Below are positions 61,159 through 64,000 of a stretch of DNA of 64,000 nucleotides, piece after piece. The notes under the pieces are model-generated. The model saw only the letters and a program-made list of their open reading frames with translations, searched no databases and was not told the DNA's origin. Each line of letters starts with the position of its first letter. The stretch's first letter is position 1. Both the position numbers and the translations under genes were made by a program. This DNA is from Terriglobia bacterium (GTDB lineage: Bacteria > Acidobacteriota > Terriglobia > Terriglobales > Acidobacteriaceae), in NCBI GenBank assembly GCA_020073165.1, contig JAIQFP010000009.1:62001-126000 (forward strand), in the 5' to 3' direction.

Positions 61159-62577
61159 TTAGTCCGGCGTCAGTTCGATCCCAGCAGGGAAGTACTGGTT
61201 GACCATCTCTGGCGAGATGCAGTTGCCGCGCGCGATGGCTCCATACAGCCGCCCACTGTTGCGCACGGTCCGCTGCTGCGTCTTCGGGTCCAAAGCGACC
61301 AGTCCAAAGCGGAGTTTCCAGCCCTCGCTCCACTCGAAGTTGTCGGTCAGGGTCCAGTGGAAGTATCCGCGAATATCCTGCCCTGCCTGGATGAGCCGGT
61401 CCAACTCCTGCACTACGTTCACGATGAGCCAAGGCCGAATGCGGTCGTCTGCGTCCGGAACCCCATTCTCCAGAACGTAGATTGGCTTACCGATGCGTGC
61501 CACGCGCTCGACTGCCACGCGAATGGCTGCCGGATAAGCCTCCCCATAGGGTTGCTCGACTCCGTGGTCACCCTGCGGGACATGGGGCGGCACGAAGACC
61601 CGTGCAAACATCTGCGAGGCAATCCTGGCGTCGAAGGCTACGTGAAACCGGCTGTAGACATTCAAGCCGACAAAATCACATGCCCCTTTCACCTCGGTAA
61701 GATCTCCGCTCGCCAGGCTGAGCGGGAATACCAGCTTTCCCAGCTCGATCAGTCGAAGAAAACTCTCGTTGAAAAGCTCGTTGACTAGCCCTGTCACCCA
61801 GCGATCGCGCCGCGCCCCTGGCCGGGCAGGCTGGAAAACCACGAAGTTGTGCGCCCAACCCACTTGGGCTTGCGGCTGAAGCTCGTGAATGGCGCGATAT
61901 GCCTGAGTGTGGGCCCGAGCCAGCGCGTTGACCAAGGCAACGGCAGTGAGGATCTGTCCCCGCCGGCCGGGAGGAAATTCGCCCAGAACGTAGCCCAGGG
62001 TCGCATACACATTGGGCTCGTTGAACGTCACCCAGTGCTGGCACAGATCTCCCAGAGCGGAAACAACGTGGCGAACAAAGCGTCCAAACAGGTCCGCAGC
62101 TCCGCCCCCGAGAAATGCGCCTCTCTGCTCGAACCACAGCGGATGCGTGAAGTGATGCAGACAGACCATTGGCTGGATGCCACGCTGGTGCAGGGCCTCG
62201 AGCATCTGGCGATAGCGGCGCACAGCAAGCGCATCGTAACGCCCTTCCCGGGGCTCGATTCGGCTCCACTCCACCGAGAGGCGCAGCGCGTTGATGCCCA
62301 TTTCCTGCGCCAGATCAAAATCGCGTTCCGCATTGTTCCACCAGTCACAAGCCTTGCCGGAACGGTCGCCCGACTTGATCCGGCCTGCCTGTTCCCACGC
62401 CGCCCACTGGTTGTTGTCGTTGCCGCCCTCCACCTGGTGGGCCGCAGTGGAGACGCCCCACAGGAATCCCTCCGGAAATCGGGAACCCGCGGTCACCCGC
62501 GGTGCGACATCGGTTAGATTGCGGCTGTTTTGTTTCACCTTCACGTTTCCGCATTCTAGGTCATGGGCCTCGTCCAC
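61159..62577 (-). CDS. Family 1 glycoside hydrolase (beta-glucosidase type)
   Basis: 472 residues of a (beta/alpha)8 barrel. The acid/base Glu is in WVTFNEPNV, the nucleophile Glu in IYVLENGV. The substrate-binding FPEGFLWGVSTAAHQVEGG and the end GYFHWTLTDNFEWSEGW are typical. No signal peptide, so the enzyme is likely cytoplasmic and acts on imported disaccharides or glucosides. The nucleophile context VLENG differs from the usual TENG. Confidence 0.92.
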   Translation of the reverse strand: MDEAHDLECGNVKVKQNSRNLTDVAPRVTAGSRFPEGFLWGVSTAAHQVEGGNDNNQWAAWEQAGRIKSGDRSGKACDWWNNAERDFDLAQEMGINALRLSVEWSRIEPREGRYDALAVRRYRQMLEALHQRGIQPMVCLHHFTHPLWFEQRGAFLGGGAADLFGRFVRHVVSALGDLCQHWVTFNEPNVYATLGYVLGEFPPGRRGQILTAVALVNALARAHTQAYRAIHELQPQAQVGWAHNFVVFQPARPGARRDRWVTGLVNELFNESFLRLIELGKLVFPLSLASGDLTEVKGACDFVGLNVYSRFHVAFDARIASQMFARVFVPPHVPQGDHGVEQPYGEAYPAAIRVAVERVARIGKPIYVLENGVPDADDRIRPWLIVNVVQELDRLIQAGQDIRGYFHWTLTDNFEWSEGWKLRFGLVALDPKTQQRTVRNSGRLYGAIARGNCISPEMVNQYFPAGIELTPD

Positions 62578-62687
62578 GCATCCCCCTCAGGGTTACCAGT
62601 GATGTGCATCGAGCCGGCGGGTCCGGACAAAAGGGCTGTGTCCAATCTGGAATCCACGACCGCAGTGTCCCTCTGGTGCTATAGTAA

Positions 62688-62699
62688 GTAAGCACTTAC
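62688..62699. promoter_or_regulatory. Operator-like palindrome at the TetR start codon
   Basis: GTAAG-CA-CTTAC, a perfect palindrome ending one base before the ATG of the TetR gene. A TATAGT (62680-62685) just upstream is a plausible -10, so the transcript would be almost leaderless and the palindrome would cover the start point. Confidence 0.5.
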
Positions 62700-63440
62700 A
62701 TGCGTCTAGCCGCCCAGCATCGTCGCCAGCAGTTGATCGACGCAGCCATGCGCTTGTTCTCGGTGCAGGGTTTTGACGGCACCACCACCCGCGAAATCGC
62801 GGCGGCGGCCGGGGTCAACGAAGCCATCATTTTCCGCCACTTTACCAGTAAGGAGGACCTCTACTGGGCCGTGGTTTCCAGCCGGATCCAGGCCTCGGGC
62901 CGCAAGCAAAAGCTGCGGGAACTGATCGCTTGCGGCGGAGAGGAGCGCAAGGTGCTGGCGGCGATCGCGGAGATCTGGCTGCGCAGGACCAGAAAAGATG
63001 CGGCGCTTAGCCGCCTGCTATTTTTCAGTGCCTTGCGCAACCGCAAGCTCACAGATGAGTTCTTTCGCAATTACATCATGGAATCTTTTGATCTGCTGGC
63101 CGACTATTTCCGCAAGGCCGCTAACCGCGGGCGATTTCGGAACGTCGATTCGGTAGTGGCAGCGCGCGGTTTCTTGGGCATGATTGCCTACCACAACCTG
63201 GTGCAGGAGCTCTTTGGCGGTGATCGTTACCAGCAGTTCGACCCGCACACTTTGGGAGTGCAGTTGGCCGACGTCTGGCTTGACGGCATTTCCGCCAGGA
63301 CCAACCACGCCACAGGCCGAGATGGTGCGAATGGGAGGAAGGCGCCGGTGGCTGACCCGCAGGAACCTCGAAAGAACCAAGGCAAAGCAGCAAGGAGGAC
63401 TCGTTTCCGAAGCGTCACAAAGAGTAATTCGACTTCATAG
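62700..63440 (+). CDS. TetR-family transcriptional regulator
   Basis: 246 residues. An N-terminal helix-turn-helix of the TetR type (about 10-60: RRQQLIDAAMRLFSVQGFDG and TTREIAAAAGVNEAIIFRHF) and an all-helical ligand domain. The last 45 residues are basic and unconserved. There is no clear ribosome site. The palindrome overlapping its start suggests autorepression. It is followed 28 bp later by an efflux adaptor gene, the usual regulator-pump order. Confidence 0.9.
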   Translation: MRLAAQHRRQQLIDAAMRLFSVQGFDGTTTREIAAAAGVNEAIIFRHFTSKEDLYWAVVSSRIQASGRKQKLRELIACGGEERKVLAAIAEIWLRRTRKDAALSRLLFFSALRNRKLTDEFFRNYIMESFDLLADYFRKAANRGRFRNVDSVVAARGFLGMIAYHNLVQELFGGDRYQQFDPHTLGVQLADVWLDGISARTNHATGRDGANGRKAPVADPQEPRKNQGKAARRTRFRSVTKSNSTS

Positions 63441-63468
63441 GAAGCAGGAACGTGTGGAGCACAAAACG

Positions 63469-64000
63469 ATGAAGTGGAACGCCATATTACGACCCCGCTA
63501 TTTCCTCTTAATTTCTACGCTGGGACTCGGCGCGTTTTTTGCGGCTGGTTGCAGCAGCAAAGAAGCGGTACAGGCAGCCAGCGTTGGCCGCCCCCCTGCG
63601 CCGGTGGTGGTAGCCAGCGTTGAACAGCGTGATGTTCCGGTGCAGATCAGCGCTATTGGCAACGTCGAAGCGTATCAGACAGTGCAGATTCGGTCGCAAG
63701 TGAATGGCCAGATTGAGCACATTTTCTTCAAAGAGGGCCAGGACGTTAACCAAGGTCAGTTGTTATTCCAACTGGACAAGCGTCCGTTCCAGGCCGACCT
63801 GGAGAAGGCCATTGGCAACTTGCGGCACGACGAGGCCACCGCAGAAAACTCGCGGTTGCAGGCCGAACGCTATACCGCGCTGGAGAAGCAAGGCGTCATC
63901 TCCCGCGAGCAGGCTGATCTGCAGCGTTCCCAGGCTAAGGCCGATGCTTCTGCGGTGCAGGCCGACCAGGCTGCTGTGGATGCTGCGCGCGTGCAGTTAC
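63469..64000 (+). CDS. RND efflux membrane-fusion lipoprotein (partial, cut by window end)
   Basis: The gene continues beyond 64000; 177 codons are visible. The signal peptide ends with a lipobox (AAGC, Cys28). Then come VPVQISAIGNVEAYQTVQIR, QVNGQIEHIFFKEGQDVNQG (biotinyl/lipoyl-like domain) and FQLDKRPFQADLEKA, followed by the coiled-coil hairpin. This is the MdtA/AcrA periplasmic adaptor of an RND pump. It is likely controlled by the TetR protein just upstream; the pump gene should follow. Confidence 0.9.
   Translation, partial: MKWNAILRPRYFLLISTLGLGAFFAAGCSSKEAVQAASVGRPPAPVVVASVEQRDVPVQISAIGNVEAYQTVQIRSQVNGQIEHIFFKEGQDVNQGQLLFQLDKRPFQADLEKAIGNLRHDEATAENSRLQAERYTALEKQGVISREQADLQRSQAKADASAVQADQAAVDAARVQL

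Overview
The window is a GC-rich (roughly 60 %) bacterial chromosome segment packed with genes on both strands. It most resembles Acidobacteriota (class Terriglobia). The reasons are a Ser/Thr kinase fused to TolB-like and TPR domains, a secretin with a C-terminal cohesin domain, a BON-domain lipoprotein, a phosphoketolase-acetate kinase pair, and many short hairpin repeats between genes. This placement is inference from gene content; no rRNA is present. I saw no CRISPR array, insertion sequence or prophage.

Layout. 1-8.5 kb: DinB-like protein, TPR kinase, a secreted coiled-coil protein, a PAS protein overlapping prepilin peptidase pilD, a cytochrome c, a BON lipoprotein and a PilZ protein. 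8.6-18.9 kb: mobA, an Mla-type ATPase, the xfp-ackA operon, ribE, ribD, ftsY and an HD-GYP phosphodiesterase. 19-26.1 kb: a long minus-strand run rimO-yacG-pgpA-NHL-cinA-thpR-plsY-gpsA that mixes phospholipid synthesis with translation and repair housekeeping. 26.3-37.7 kb: a beta-barrel protein, a transglutaminase-like membrane protein, SRP RNA (ffs) followed by fabH and a thioesterase, a catalytically degenerate M1-peptidase-like protein, a GT39-type glycosyltransferase, a CYTH protein, a DedA-rhodanese protein, and ridA. 37.7-46.5 kb: the minus-strand series larC, metG, tatD, yajQ, polyprenyl synthase; argS runs divergently. 46.6-55.5 kb: pepA and smpB, then a secretin plus two pseudopilins, then hutU-hutI. 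55.7-58.7 kb: tRNA-Phe followed by an accessory patch (dps between two remnants of one membrane-protein gene, an alpha/beta hydrolase, a truncated cyclic-nucleotide-binding gene, a 58-residue gene). 58.7-64 kb: phoU, an LpxH-like phosphoesterase overlapping a GT2 gene, a GH1 beta-glucosidase, and a TetR regulator upstream of an RND efflux adaptor cut by the window end.

Most notable is the DedA-rhodanese gene at 35770-36738. Its reading frame holds one in-frame TGA two codons after the rhodanese active-site cysteine. The frame then continues through the conserved end of the rhodanese fold, and a GC-rich hairpin lies 16 nt downstream of the TGA. A selenocysteine-containing rhodanese is the best explanation. 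Other points are an M1-peptidase homologue without its zinc ligands, a histidine-kinase-like protein without its phospho-acceptor histidine, a kinase gene with no standard start codon before its glycine loop, and a hairpin repeat family whose copies supply the stop codons of neighbouring genes.
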